From the NCBI GenBank assembly GCA_964244955.1, contig CAXTKQ010000002.1:1-64000 (forward strand): DNA of 64,000 nucleotides, read 5' to 3'. Below, one piece after another: positions 53,928-61,635 of this stretch. Position 1 is the stretch's first letter; each line of letters starts with the position of its first letter. The notes below the pieces were generated by a model, which had not been told where the DNA came from, made no database searches, and saw only the letters and a list, made by a program, of their open reading frames with translations. The stretch is from Mucilaginibacter_A sp964244955. GTDB taxonomy: Bacteria; Bacteroidota; Bacteroidia; Sphingobacteriales; Sphingobacteriaceae. Made by a program: the position numbers and the translations under genes.

Positions 53928-54695
53928 ATGACTGCCACGGATGCTAATCAATACTTGAACCCGCTTGCCTTCGTTTCTCTTGGAACTCTGCTTGGTGCCC
54001 TGCTCAATAAGGTATTTGCGATGAAGGATAATAGTAACCTTTACTGGATATTTTATTGTTTTTCTATGTTATGCTTCACCTATCTAGGGGTCACTTATTA
54101 CGCTACAGCCGGCAGTGCTGTTAATGGTTCATGGTATCTCACACTAGTATGTAATATCGTGTTGATACTGATAACAAGTTTTTTCCTTAAAACTAAAAAT
54201 ATATATAAAACATCTGAACTAGACCCTGTAATTAATAACTTCACAGGTAAGGCAGATAAGAACTTTATTAATCTTTTATGCGGGGATATTAATTTTTTTG
54301 GTACCACCCCAAAGGAAATGGATAATAATTCTCAGTACACTTATCTGAAGTCGTCCGTGTTTAAAGAAATTAATATTCTTTGTTTTCCACCCAACAATAA
54401 CTCGGACCGTATTCGATATGGTAAATTACTGCATGATATGCCGCAGGTTAAACTTCGGTATTATCAACCAACTGAGGCCAATCTTTACTTAAGGGGCAGA
54501 ATTACCCGTACTCAAGACGGGGATAAATTGTTGATGTATTTTAAGATTTCTGCGAAAACATATCAAGCTATCGAGACAGATACGGCAAATTCAAATGGAT
54601 TGCTGTATAAAAACATTTGGGACCTGATATGGAACCTTGGGCAGGTACCGGTAAAGGTAGATTTAGATCACTTTATAGAATTAGCGACTACCTGA
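53928..54695 (+). CDS. Membrane protein with cytosolic PLD-like (HKD-less) domain
   Basis: A 255-aa protein: three hydrophobic segments (about 12-30, 36-58, 68-88) and a soluble C-terminal part of about 160 residues. The C-terminal pattern (LCGDINFFG, KEINILCFPP, VKLRYYQP, YLRGRITRT, then LLYKNIWDLIWNLG) is reminiscent of inactive phospholipase-D-like domains; no H-x-K-x4-D is present. I do not recognise the family. It starts an operon in which the next gene begins 2 nt after its stop. A membrane effector or sensor role is possible. Confidence 0.7.
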   Translation: MTATDANQYLNPLAFVSLGTLLGALLNKVFAMKDNSNLYWIFYCFSMLCFTYLGVTYYATAGSAVNGSWYLTLVCNIVLILITSFFLKTKNIYKTSELDPVINNFTGKADKNFINLLCGDINFFGTTPKEMDNNSQYTYLKSSVFKEINILCFPPNNNSDRIRYGKLLHDMPQVKLRYYQPTEANLYLRGRITRTQDGDKLLMYFKISAKTYQAIETDTANSNGLLYKNIWDLIWNLGQVPVKVDLDHFIELATT

Positions 54696-54697
54696 TT

Positions 54698-56086
54698 ATG
54701 AAGGTTTTAATAATTAATTCGCCGCTTTTCAAGGAAAAGAACGACTTGTATGACGAGGACTCCCTGCCACCTCTCGGCTTAGGCTATATCGCTACGCAAT
54801 TGGAACTGGATGGTTTTGAAGTGGAAGTGCTTGATGCTGTTTTTTTACGCATGCCGCTGCATGACTTAATAGAATATGTAAATACTAAAAAACCGGATGC
54901 GGTTGCGTCGAATATCTTCACTACCAACTACCAGCTTGTTAAGGAGTTAGTTGAAGGGATCAACTATGATGCGAAAATTATAATCGGAGGTTTGTCCACC
55001 AAGGAGTTGTACAAGTATATTATTGAGTGGGTGACTCCAAATTCGATTGACGTTATAATGGGCGACGGCGAATTGATATTGACCGACCTGCTGCGAGATG
55101 AATTAAAGCAGGAAGCTTTTTTAAACCAGCCCGGCCGCAGGGTTTTCCAAGCCAACGGATGTTCCATTTATTTTACGAAGGACATCGCAAAAAGCCCATT
55201 GAACAGACATTTCTTATTGAATGAACCAGTAAAACACGCGCTTGGTTTTTTAGAGGCTAATATCGTCACCAGCAGAGGATGCATTTATAATTGCGCTTTC
55301 TGCGCGGCCGCCCGCTCCTTAAATAAAGATACGCCTATAAGGGAAATGAATGCCGCGACTATTACTTCGGAGATTAGCAATATTATGACTGAATTTCCAA
55401 AAGTAAACTCGATTCGTGTACTTGATGATTTGTTTTTAAAGACCAAGGATACTGTACAAAAAGCTGTAGATGTGTTTCGTAGCTTTAACTTACAGTGGCG
55501 GTCGATGGCCCACGTTCAAACTTTTTCCACTTTGCCCGATGAACTTATGGACAAGCTTAAACAAAGCGGGTGTTTTGAGCTTTTTATAGGGATCGAATCA
55601 GGGTCGCCAACCATCCTTCGGTCAATTCATAAGACCCACAATCTAGATACGATCGTTGAGAACATGAATAAAGTGTTTAAAGCTGGGATAAATGTTAAAG
55701 GATATTTTATTTATGGTTTTCCGGATGAAACTGCCGAAGACATGGATAAAACTTTTGCTTTGGCTAAAAAACTCAAGGCATTAGCTAAACGGCACAAGGT
55801 TAATTTTCGTACAAGTGTATTCCAATATCGCCCCTATCATGCTACCGAAATTTATCATGACCTGCAAAGGCAAGGTGCTGATTTAGAAAACCAACAAGTT
55901 GCTCCTAATAGCGAACTCTCAAAACTTGTTGGCCGGCTACAGTTTAATTTTCACACCGGGAATTATTCTAAAGTTGGCGATGATGCCTTACATGACTATA
56001 TTTACCGGACAATTAACCTCAATGACGGTAAAATATTCGGCAAATTACGATCTCCAACTAAACCCAAGCGCCTGCAAAAGGTGTAA
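54698..56086 (+). CDS. Radical SAM enzyme with B12-binding-like N-terminal domain
   Basis: A 462-aa protein; I choose the ATG at 54698 (MKVLIINSPLFKEKNDLYDE), 2 nt after the previous stop, because the upstream extension overlaps that gene. N-terminal Rossmann domain (1-140: LPPLGLGYIATQLELDGFEV) resembles B12-binding domains but lacks D-x-H-x-x-G. The radical SAM cluster is C195-x3-C199-x2-C202 in TSRGCIYNCAFCAAA, followed by RVLDDLFLK, FIGIESGS and KGYFIYGFPDET. It is an Elp3/MiaB-like TIM barrel. The substrate is unknown; its pairing with a UDG-like protein hints at nucleic acid. Confidence 0.9.
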   Translation: MKVLIINSPLFKEKNDLYDEDSLPPLGLGYIATQLELDGFEVEVLDAVFLRMPLHDLIEYVNTKKPDAVASNIFTTNYQLVKELVEGINYDAKIIIGGLSTKELYKYIIEWVTPNSIDVIMGDGELILTDLLRDELKQEAFLNQPGRRVFQANGCSIYFTKDIAKSPLNRHFLLNEPVKHALGFLEANIVTSRGCIYNCAFCAAARSLNKDTPIREMNAATITSEISNIMTEFPKVNSIRVLDDLFLKTKDTVQKAVDVFRSFNLQWRSMAHVQTFSTLPDELMDKLKQSGCFELFIGIESGSPTILRSIHKTHNLDTIVENMNKVFKAGINVKGYFIYGFPDETAEDMDKTFALAKKLKALAKRHKVNFRTSVFQYRPYHATEIYHDLQRQGADLENQQVAPNSELSKLVGRLQFNFHTGNYSKVGDDALHDYIYRTINLNDGKIFGKLRSPTKPKRLQKV

Positions 56087-56624
56087 TGCCTGTGGTCTTT
56101 ATCTTAATCAAGACCCGGCGTTAGATAGTCGTGCACAGGCCGATATTTTTTGGGTGGGCCTATCCGCAGTACAATTCAGCGATGACGAAGAAAGAATTCC
56201 TTTAGCGGCTGATACGCGGTCTGGAAGCCTTATAGAGCAGGCCGAACAAGGTCTGCGATCAGATTTTTCATTTTATCGAACGAATATTGTTAAATGCTTA
56301 CCACTAAATGAGGGTAAAATCCGTTATCCGGCGGAACATGAAATGTCAAAATGTTTACCAAATTTTGAGGCAGAACTTGCTAATCTACAACCTGCCATTG
56401 TTTTTTTACTTGGGAAGCAAGTTGCTACATTCGTTTTAAAAAAATATGGAATAAAAACAGTCTCGTTTGACGAAAACTTTGACTTCACTACTTTCAATGT
56501 TGATAATACCTGCTTTGTGCCAATTCACCACCCATCTTTTATTTTAGTCTACAAAAGAAAATATATTACTGATTACATAAATGCAATACATAATGTAGTT
56601 AAAATGACAATGACTTTATCATAA
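56022..56624 (+). CDS. UDG-superfamily Fe-S protein (family 4/5-like, unusual active site)
   Basis: I choose the ATG at 56022 (MTVKYSANYDLQLNPSACKR, 200 aa), overlapping the radical SAM gene by 65 nt; earlier starts lack family similarity. Family-4 pattern: C18/C21/C24 (CKRCNACGLYL), NIVKCLPLNEGKIRYPAEHE, C111 (MSKCLPNFEAELANLQPAIV), LGKQVA and the motif HPS at 170-172 (PIHHPSFIL). The catalytic GEAPG of family 4 is replaced by GLSAVQ, so ordinary uracil excision is doubtful. It may bind or excise a modified base, or serve as recognition subunit for the radical SAM enzyme. Confidence 0.82.
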   Translation: MTVKYSANYDLQLNPSACKRCNACGLYLNQDPALDSRAQADIFWVGLSAVQFSDDEERIPLAADTRSGSLIEQAEQGLRSDFSFYRTNIVKCLPLNEGKIRYPAEHEMSKCLPNFEAELANLQPAIVFLLGKQVATFVLKKYGIKTVSFDENFDFTTFNVDNTCFVPIHHPSFILVYKRKYITDYINAIHNVVKMTMTLS

Positions 56625-56865
56625 GATTTGCACAACAATTGGAATTATTTATTCTGTTCGACGATTTTCGTAGGCAAATAGTTGCTGTGTGTATCAAGTA
56701 CCTTTAACTAATTGAATTATTAGTAGGATTAATAGTTACGTCTACGATCAAGCTTTTTTATTTAATGATTAATAACGGATAACTATTTATTAAATATACA
56801 GGTAGCTTCTGCAAGATATTAATAGGACTATTTTAATGGGTACATGTCCCATGTAGCAGAATTAT

Positions 56866-57386
56866 TCAGAATCCATATAGTTTATAACCAATCCTCGTAC
56901 GTTCCTGAGGTTCATTTTGTTATCTACCAACTCATCAAGATACCCGAATACGTTTCCATATTTTATCCTGATTATCCAGCTTGGTTTTTATTTTTTCTAC
57001 TTCCAATCTTAAGTCAGTGTTATCCACTAACACTTGGCGAATACGTGTAAATATGCGTATGATCTGTATGTTTACTATAATAGCCCGACTGCTGTTTAAC
57101 ACTCGATAACATGGCTACACCCCGTTCTGTAAAACCATTGGTATTTAGTATGCTCCCCTTGTATTAAGGTGCCACTTTGGCTCCTAAAAATCTGAAATTC
57201 GTCTTGCGAAAGCTCGAACATAAAATCATCGGGGAATCGGTCAAGATTTCTTCTAACTTGTCTTTTAAGCTGTTTGGTTTCTACTTCGTACAATTTTGCC
57301 AAATCAAAATCTAACATTACTTTCTGACCTCTTATGTAAAAGATTTGACTCATGATTATTTCATCAGGTATTATTTGAGTTTCCAT
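56866..57386 (-). pseudogene. Decayed ORF6N-domain gene (at least three frameshifts)
   Basis: It begins METQIIPDEIIMSQIFYIRG, then RNLDRFPDDFMFELSQDEF: a normal ORF6N DNA-binding domain. At about 57155 the frame shifts and continues GFTERGVAMLSSV; it shifts again to IVNIQIIRIFTRIRQVL, and again to VFGYLDELVD, ending RTRIGYKLYGF-stop at 56866. Every piece matches the expected order of the family, so this was one gene of about 185 codons. ORF6N genes are typical phage or element baggage. The plus-strand frame at 56844 is its shadow. Confidence 0.85.
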
Positions 57387-57454
57387 TATTTTCTTGTGTT
57401 TTAAAAAATGAGAAATCTTTAAGGTCACAAAATGTGACCTTAAAGATTATAAAA

Positions 57455-58672
57455 CTAAACTCCGGCATACTTATGTTTAAGCGCCGCCATATCCTGGCTA
57501 ACTTTTAAATCCAATATTTTAGCGTAGTGTTGAGTGGTTTTAATATTAGTATGGCCAAGCATTTTGCTAACCGTCTCAATAGGTACATTGTTAGAAAGTG
57601 TCACTGTTGTTGCGAACGTATGACGTGCCAAATGAAACGTCAAATGCTTAAATACATCGGATAGGTCTGCTATTTCCTTTAAGTAAGCATTCATCTTTTG
57701 ATTGCTTAAAACAGGCAATAATAGGCCCTGATTTTCACATTGCGGGTGATCCTGATATTGATTCAAAACTTCTAATGCTACCGGTAAAAGCGGTATCCTT
57801 GAAGATGTATCTGTTTTTTGCCTGCTTGTAAATATCCATTGGCCACCGTCCATACCTATGCCTATTTCATTTCTTCTTAGCTTTTTAACATCAGCATAGG
57901 ATAATCCGGTATAGCAGCAAAAGATAAAAACATCCCTCACCTGTGTTAAACGTTCAACAACAAATTTTTTATTAGTGATCGCATCCAGTTCCTGTTGTGT
58001 CAAATAGGTACGTTCCTTTGGTTTTGCAGACGATTTGAAATTGATAAAGGGATTTTGCTTTAGCCAACTATTGGCAATACAGTGATTGACAATTTTTTTC
58101 AAGTGCTTAATATATTTGGCTGCCGATACCCCACTAATCTTGCATTTGGCTTTAAGGTAAAATTCAAATCCTGTAATGAATGCATGATTCAACTGGCTGA
58201 TTTCAATATCGGTCTTGCCGTATTCATTTTGCAAATATCCTGTTAGGTGTTTTTCGGAAGTATTGTACCCTTTCAAAGTATTGGCCTCAAAGCCGTTACC
58301 TATCAATGCTTTTACTTTGGTGTTATGCTCTTTAAACAATTGCATCAGGAAGCGGCTCTTTTGGGTCTTTCCTGTAAATTGATTTTGCAGGCTTTCTGTT
58401 GTTACCTGCTGGTTTGCATCAATCAGCACCTGGTGCGCATTTCGGAGTTTAGTTTGCAGGCTGTCAAGATAATTGTTAAGAGCCTTAATTTCTTCTTTGG
58501 TTCCAATGGCACGCCCCGAATGACTGTTCCATTTGGTCGGGTCGCAATCACGGCCAGCGGACATATCCGCACGTTTACCATTAACCGTAATGCGCATGTA
58601 GATGGGCATTGCACCCCCTTTGTAGTTTTTTTGCTTTCTGATATAGAAAAGCAGATGGAAATTACTGTTCAT
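57455..58672 (-). CDS. Tyrosine integrase of the element
   Basis: The start is at 58672 (MNSNFHLLFYIRKQKNYKGG, 405 aa). The protein has an arm-binding domain (PIYMRITVNGKRADMSAGRD), a SAM-like core-binding domain (about 95-200), and a catalytic domain with R in CYTGLSYADVKKLRR, H-x-x-R in HLARHTFATT, H in MLGHTNIKTTQHY and the nucleophile Y in the same string. It is the Bacteroidota IntDOT-like type. It lies 250 bp from the tRNA-Glu att site and is transcribed away from it, the usual layout for tRNA-integrating elements. Confidence 0.95.
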   Translation of the reverse strand: MNSNFHLLFYIRKQKNYKGGAMPIYMRITVNGKRADMSAGRDCDPTKWNSHSGRAIGTKEEIKALNNYLDSLQTKLRNAHQVLIDANQQVTTESLQNQFTGKTQKSRFLMQLFKEHNTKVKALIGNGFEANTLKGYNTSEKHLTGYLQNEYGKTDIEISQLNHAFITGFEFYLKAKCKISGVSAAKYIKHLKKIVNHCIANSWLKQNPFINFKSSAKPKERTYLTQQELDAITNKKFVVERLTQVRDVFIFCCYTGLSYADVKKLRRNEIGIGMDGGQWIFTSRQKTDTSSRIPLLPVALEVLNQYQDHPQCENQGLLLPVLSNQKMNAYLKEIADLSDVFKHLTFHLARHTFATTVTLSNNVPIETVSKMLGHTNIKTTQHYAKILDLKVSQDMAALKHKYAGV

Positions 58673-58768
58673 AATTACAAGCTTAAAAGTAAACAAAAGT
58701 AAGTTTGTAGCCTGCCTTTATCAAGATGTTCACTCGCTGAACTGGTTGATAATCAATTAATTAAAAGC

Positions 58769-58811
58769 AATTCGGTGCGTAGTTATTTTCCATTTAGTTA
58801 CGCACCGAATT
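58769..58811. repeat. Perfect 13-bp inverted repeat near attR (probable arm site)
   Basis: AATTCGGTGCGTA (58769-58781) and TACGCACCGAATT (58799-58811) with a 17-bp loop. The right half recurs near attL at 27355. It lies upstream of the integrase start, so it could also be an integrase or excisionase operator. Confidence 0.75.
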
Positions 58812-58867
58812 ACGCTCATTTTTGTTGCGTTTTGTTGCGTAATATGGTGTTTTGATACAATAAAAAA

Positions 58868-58894
58868 AGCCTGCAAACTTTTGATTTGCAGGCT
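58868..58894 (-). terminator. Element-borne terminator for tRNA-Glu
   Basis: AGCCTGCAAA pairs perfectly with TTTGCAGGCT; TTTTTTTA follows on the minus strand. It lies 27 nt past the tRNA-Glu 3' end and replaces the terminator displaced to 27246. Confidence 0.85.
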
Positions 58895-58920
58895 TTTAGC
58901 ATCTTTTGGTATTGTTTTTT

Positions 58921-58944
58921 GTAGCCCGTAGGGGAATCGAACCC
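58921..58944. repeat. attR: right 24-bp direct repeat (inside tRNA-Glu)
   Basis: Identical to 27283-27306. It forms the T-arm and acceptor 3' strand of the functional tRNA-Glu gene. Confidence 0.92.
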
Positions 58945-58993
58945 CTGTTTCTAGAATGAAAATCTAACGTCCTAACCCCTAGACGAACGGGCC
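58922..58993 (-). tRNA. tRNA-Glu (anticodon TTC)
   Basis: A 72-nt cloverleaf on the minus strand: acceptor GGCCCGT with ACGGGCT, anticodon loop TTTTCAT with TTC, T-arm AGGGGTTCGATTCCCCT. The discriminator A is followed by CAA, so CCA is not encoded. The attL copy preserves the original CCA, which means integration removed it. Confidence 0.95.
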
Positions 58994-59198
58994 AATTTGT
59001 ATTTGGCTTTACTTAGCAAGTAGTTAAACCTTTAAGTCGCTTTTTGCTAATTGTTCGGCAAAGATATAAATCCTGTATTGACCGGCAATGCAACAGCTAT
59101 AAAAATTGCATTAATATAAGAATATCACTTTTGCAGCAAAAGCAGTATAAACCTATACTGTTTTTATCACTGCAAAAATGATATCCAGATTCGTTTTT

Positions 59199-59224
59199 AC
59201 CTTTATTTAAGGTAAAAGAAGTAT
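59199..59224 (+). repeat. Dispersed repeat copy (tRNA-Glu/RRM intergenic)
   Basis: ACCTTTATTTAAGGTAAAAG then AAGTAT, the first copy to reappear right of the element. Confidence 0.75.
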
Positions 59225-59284
59225 GTACAAATAAACAATAAAGCCGGATACATTTATTAAAATGCCGGGCAAAACTTATTGTGT

Positions 59285-59755
59285 TTAATATTCGTCTTTA
59301 CGGCTACCGCCTTTGTTGTAACCGCTGCCGCCGCCGCTTTTGTAACCACCTTTATCGTAGCCGCCGCCACCACTTCTGCCACCGCCGCCGCCATAGCCGC
59401 CACTTCCGCCTCTGCTGTTGCCACCGCCATAGCCGCCGCCACCGCTGTTTCCACCTTTGTAGCCGCCGCCACCACTGTTTCCGCCGCCAAAACTGCTTCT
59501 TCTAGAGTCGTCCCTTTTGTCCTCAGATTTGTTGACTACAATAGAACGGCCTTCAACTGTAGATCCGTTTAGTTCGTCAATTGCTTTTTGCGCCATGGCA
59601 TCGTCCGGCATTTCAACAAACCCAAACCCTTTACTTCTTCCTGAAAACTTGTCGATGATAATTTTGACTGATGACACTTCACCATAAGCTTCAAAAACTT
59701 CTTTTAACTTGGTTTCTTCCAAAGAAAATGGAAGGCTTCCTACAAAAATGTTCAT
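59285..59755 (-). CDS. Glycine-rich RRM RNA-binding protein
   Basis: A 156-aa protein: one RRM (residues 1-80) with RNP2 (IFVGSLPF) and RNP1 (RSKGFGFVEM), then a Gly/Ser/Tyr-rich tail with repeats such as GGGYKGGNSGGGGYGG and a basic end (KGGSRKDEY). Such proteins are cold- and stress-induced RNA chaperones in Bacteroidota, which lack abundant Hfq-type partners. The tail's G/C-biased codons create long open frames on the other strand that are not genes. Confidence 0.93.
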   Translation of the reverse strand: MNIFVGSLPFSLEETKLKEVFEAYGEVSSVKIIIDKFSGRSKGFGFVEMPDDAMAQKAIDELNGSTVEGRSIVVNKSEDKRDDSRRSSFGGGNSGGGGYKGGNSGGGGYGGGNSRGGSGGYGGGGGRSGGGGYDKGGYKSGGGSGYNKGGSRKDEY

Positions 59756-59905
59756 TATTGTTTTTTAATTTGATTGTATATCTATTTCAAACATACTTAT
59801 ATTAAATTTATATTTTACTATTAAAAAAAATTTTATTTTAATTTAGTTTGCCAAAGTATCCGAAAACCTAAACCTTAATTCCTGACAACGAAAACCAACG
59901 CACAA

Positions 59906-59940
59906 AAAAGGTGTGCAGAAATTAATCTGCACACCTTTTT
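59906..59940 (-). terminator. Intrinsic terminator of the OmpA-family gene
   Basis: AAAAGGTGTGCAGA pairs perfectly with TCTGCACACCTTTT; T-run on both sides. It lies 23 nt past the stop. Confidence 0.9.
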
Positions 59941-59962
59941 CAATGGTTATTAACTCTTAACC

Positions 59963-61318
59963 TTAGAAAATAGTAAACTCTACACGACGGTTTTTCTGGC
60001 GTCCGGCAGCAGTTTTATTGCTTGCAATAGGTTGGGTCTGGCCATAACCGGTTGCTTCAATTCGTGATGGGTTTGCACCTTTGCTTACCAAATACTGTTT
60101 TACAGATTCTGCACGGTCTTTAGAAAGCCTTAAATTAAGTGCTGGAGAACCAGAGTTATCTGTATGTCCGGCAAGTTTTAAAGTAAAGTTTTTGGTAACC
60201 AACAGGTTGGCAACTTTATCTAAGCTGGCAAAAGAGTGTTGGCGGATAGTAGCTTTGCCCAAATCAAATTCTAAGTTGGCAATCGCCTCTCTCACTACTT
60301 GTTTGTCTTCTTCGGTTACAAAAACTTTAACATCAGGTTTGTTCATTGGCAAAGCACAACCAGAACCGTCAACTGCAGTACCGGCAGGTGTTCCAGGGCA
60401 TTTATCAAATTTGTTGGCTACGCCATCGGCATCGTCATCGCCCAAATCTTTAGCATATTGCTGTTGCAATTGTTGTTGTGCCTGCTCATCTGCCAACCGT
60501 TTTTGCTCAGATGTTGAAAGCAAACCTTTTAACTCTGCACTTTCGGCTGCGCTTTCTTCTCTAAGTGCTGCAATTGGGCTATAATTGGCCAATTGGGAAG
60601 ATTTTTTTCTGCCTAAAGAGAATTCTAAACCTGCATGTGCATAAGAAAACCTGTCATTTGCACCGCCACGAACACCATCAAAAATAGGTGTTTTCATGAA
60701 GTAAACAGTGTAGCCTAAATCAATATTGATGGTTTTAGACAAACCAAATTTTAAACCTGCGCCAATCGGCACAAACCAATGTTGGTCATATGACCCGCCT
60801 TCAACTATTGATGCAGGAAGGCCTTGCACGTTTGCACTGGAAGACATATAACCTGCACCACCGGTTACATAAGGGGACAAAGCACTCCGTTTATGGTTAA
60901 GGCTTAAATTTGCAATAGTTAGGTTGGCACTCAATGCTGCAGACCAGTCAATATTAGTAGTAAAACTGCTGTTGTTTTGTGCTGCACTTGGCGAAGGAAG
61001 GTAATTGGCCTGATAGCCTCTTACTTTGCCGCCTAAGAAATCTGCCTGGATACCAAAGCCTGGCAAAATTTGTTTTTTGATGTAGCCACCATAACCCCAA
61101 GTTTCTTCAGGCGTACGAAAATCGCCGTTTGAAGCATTGTTAAAAGGTGTAAAGTGGGTTAGCATACCACCATTAAGCCCGATGGACCAAGTGCGAAAAG
61201 TTTTTTTGTCAAAACGTTTTGTGGTGTCCGAATTTCCGTCTTGGGCAAATGCTGCTGTTGTTAGCCCAACTACAGATAGCGTGAGGGCTAATTTTGTAAC
61301 TTTTAGTTTCATTTTCAA
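59963..61318 (-). CDS. OmpA-family outer-membrane protein with TSP3 repeats
   Basis: A 451-aa protein: signal peptide (LTLSVVGLTTAAFA), N-terminal beta-barrel (about 45-235), linker with thrombospondin type-3 calcium-binding repeat (DDDADGVANKFDKCPGTPAG), and C-terminal OmpA peptidoglycan-binding domain (LAGHTDNSGSPALNLRLSKD, then GYGQTQPIASNKTAAGRQKN). It anchors the outer membrane to the cell wall. It is probably highly expressed, with a strong terminator. Confidence 0.95.
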   Translation of the reverse strand: MKMKLKVTKLALTLSVVGLTTAAFAQDGNSDTTKRFDKKTFRTWSIGLNGGMLTHFTPFNNASNGDFRTPEETWGYGGYIKKQILPGFGIQADFLGGKVRGYQANYLPSPSAAQNNSSFTTNIDWSAALSANLTIANLSLNHKRSALSPYVTGGAGYMSSSANVQGLPASIVEGGSYDQHWFVPIGAGLKFGLSKTINIDLGYTVYFMKTPIFDGVRGGANDRFSYAHAGLEFSLGRKKSSQLANYSPIAALREESAAESAELKGLLSTSEQKRLADEQAQQQLQQQYAKDLGDDDADGVANKFDKCPGTPAGTAVDGSGCALPMNKPDVKVFVTEEDKQVVREAIANLEFDLGKATIRQHSFASLDKVANLLVTKNFTLKLAGHTDNSGSPALNLRLSKDRAESVKQYLVSKGANPSRIEATGYGQTQPIASNKTAAGRQKNRRVEFTIF

Positions 61319-61605
61319 TTGTTATTATTTAAACTTGTTATGCTGCTTCGTACAAATGGTCGATTTAAAATTTGTACCTGCAACACAACACTTTCATTAA
61401 AAAATGAGCCAAAAGCTGAAGTTATAATGTTAAATATGCTTTGCCATAGCTAAGTGTTTGACTTTTAAAAGCGAAAAGTTAGTTAAGGATGACAAAAAAC
61501 TAATCAAACGATTAAGAAACGTAGTGCAGGATTGACTAATTAAGCAGACAATATTTAGTTTAGGACTAAATTTAAGACAGAAAACCGTTTTGGTATGCAG
61601 GCCAA

Positions 61606-61635
61606 CATCAATTTTTAGGTGGTAAAAGAAGCATT
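61606..61635 (+). repeat. Dispersed repeat copy at the helicase stop
   Basis: CATCAATTTTTAGGTGGTAA then AAGAAGCATT, abutting the stop codon of the DEAD-box gene. Confidence 0.88.

Larger units (their letters stand above)
27283..58944. mobile_element. 31.6-kb integrative mobilizable element in tRNA-Glu
   Basis: The boundaries are a 24-bp direct repeat derived from the tRNA-Glu 3' end. A tyrosine integrase sits next to the intact tRNA. Relaxase, MobC-like and HTH genes occupy the middle, and no conjugation (Tra/VirB) genes are present, so it should be mobilizable, not self-transmissible. The cargo is an oxidoreductase cluster, a HEPN/XRE pair, a retron-like cassette, a toxin-antitoxin-like pair and a membrane/radical-SAM/UDG-like operon. 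The host's dispersed repeat is absent throughout. Confidence 0.9.

Noticed and set aside
56844..57050. A 68-aa plus-strand frame
   Set aside because: Antisense to the decayed ORF6N gene, whose pieces explain the sequence better.
27283..58944. Self-transmissible ICE
   Set aside because: No TraG/VirD4, VirB4/TraG-type ATPase or other secretion genes are found between the att sites.
59279..59572. Alanine/threonine-rich frames on the plus strand opposite the RRM protein
   Set aside because: They are antisense shadows of the Gly-rich tail; codon bias of GGC/GGT repeats creates open frames without family character.
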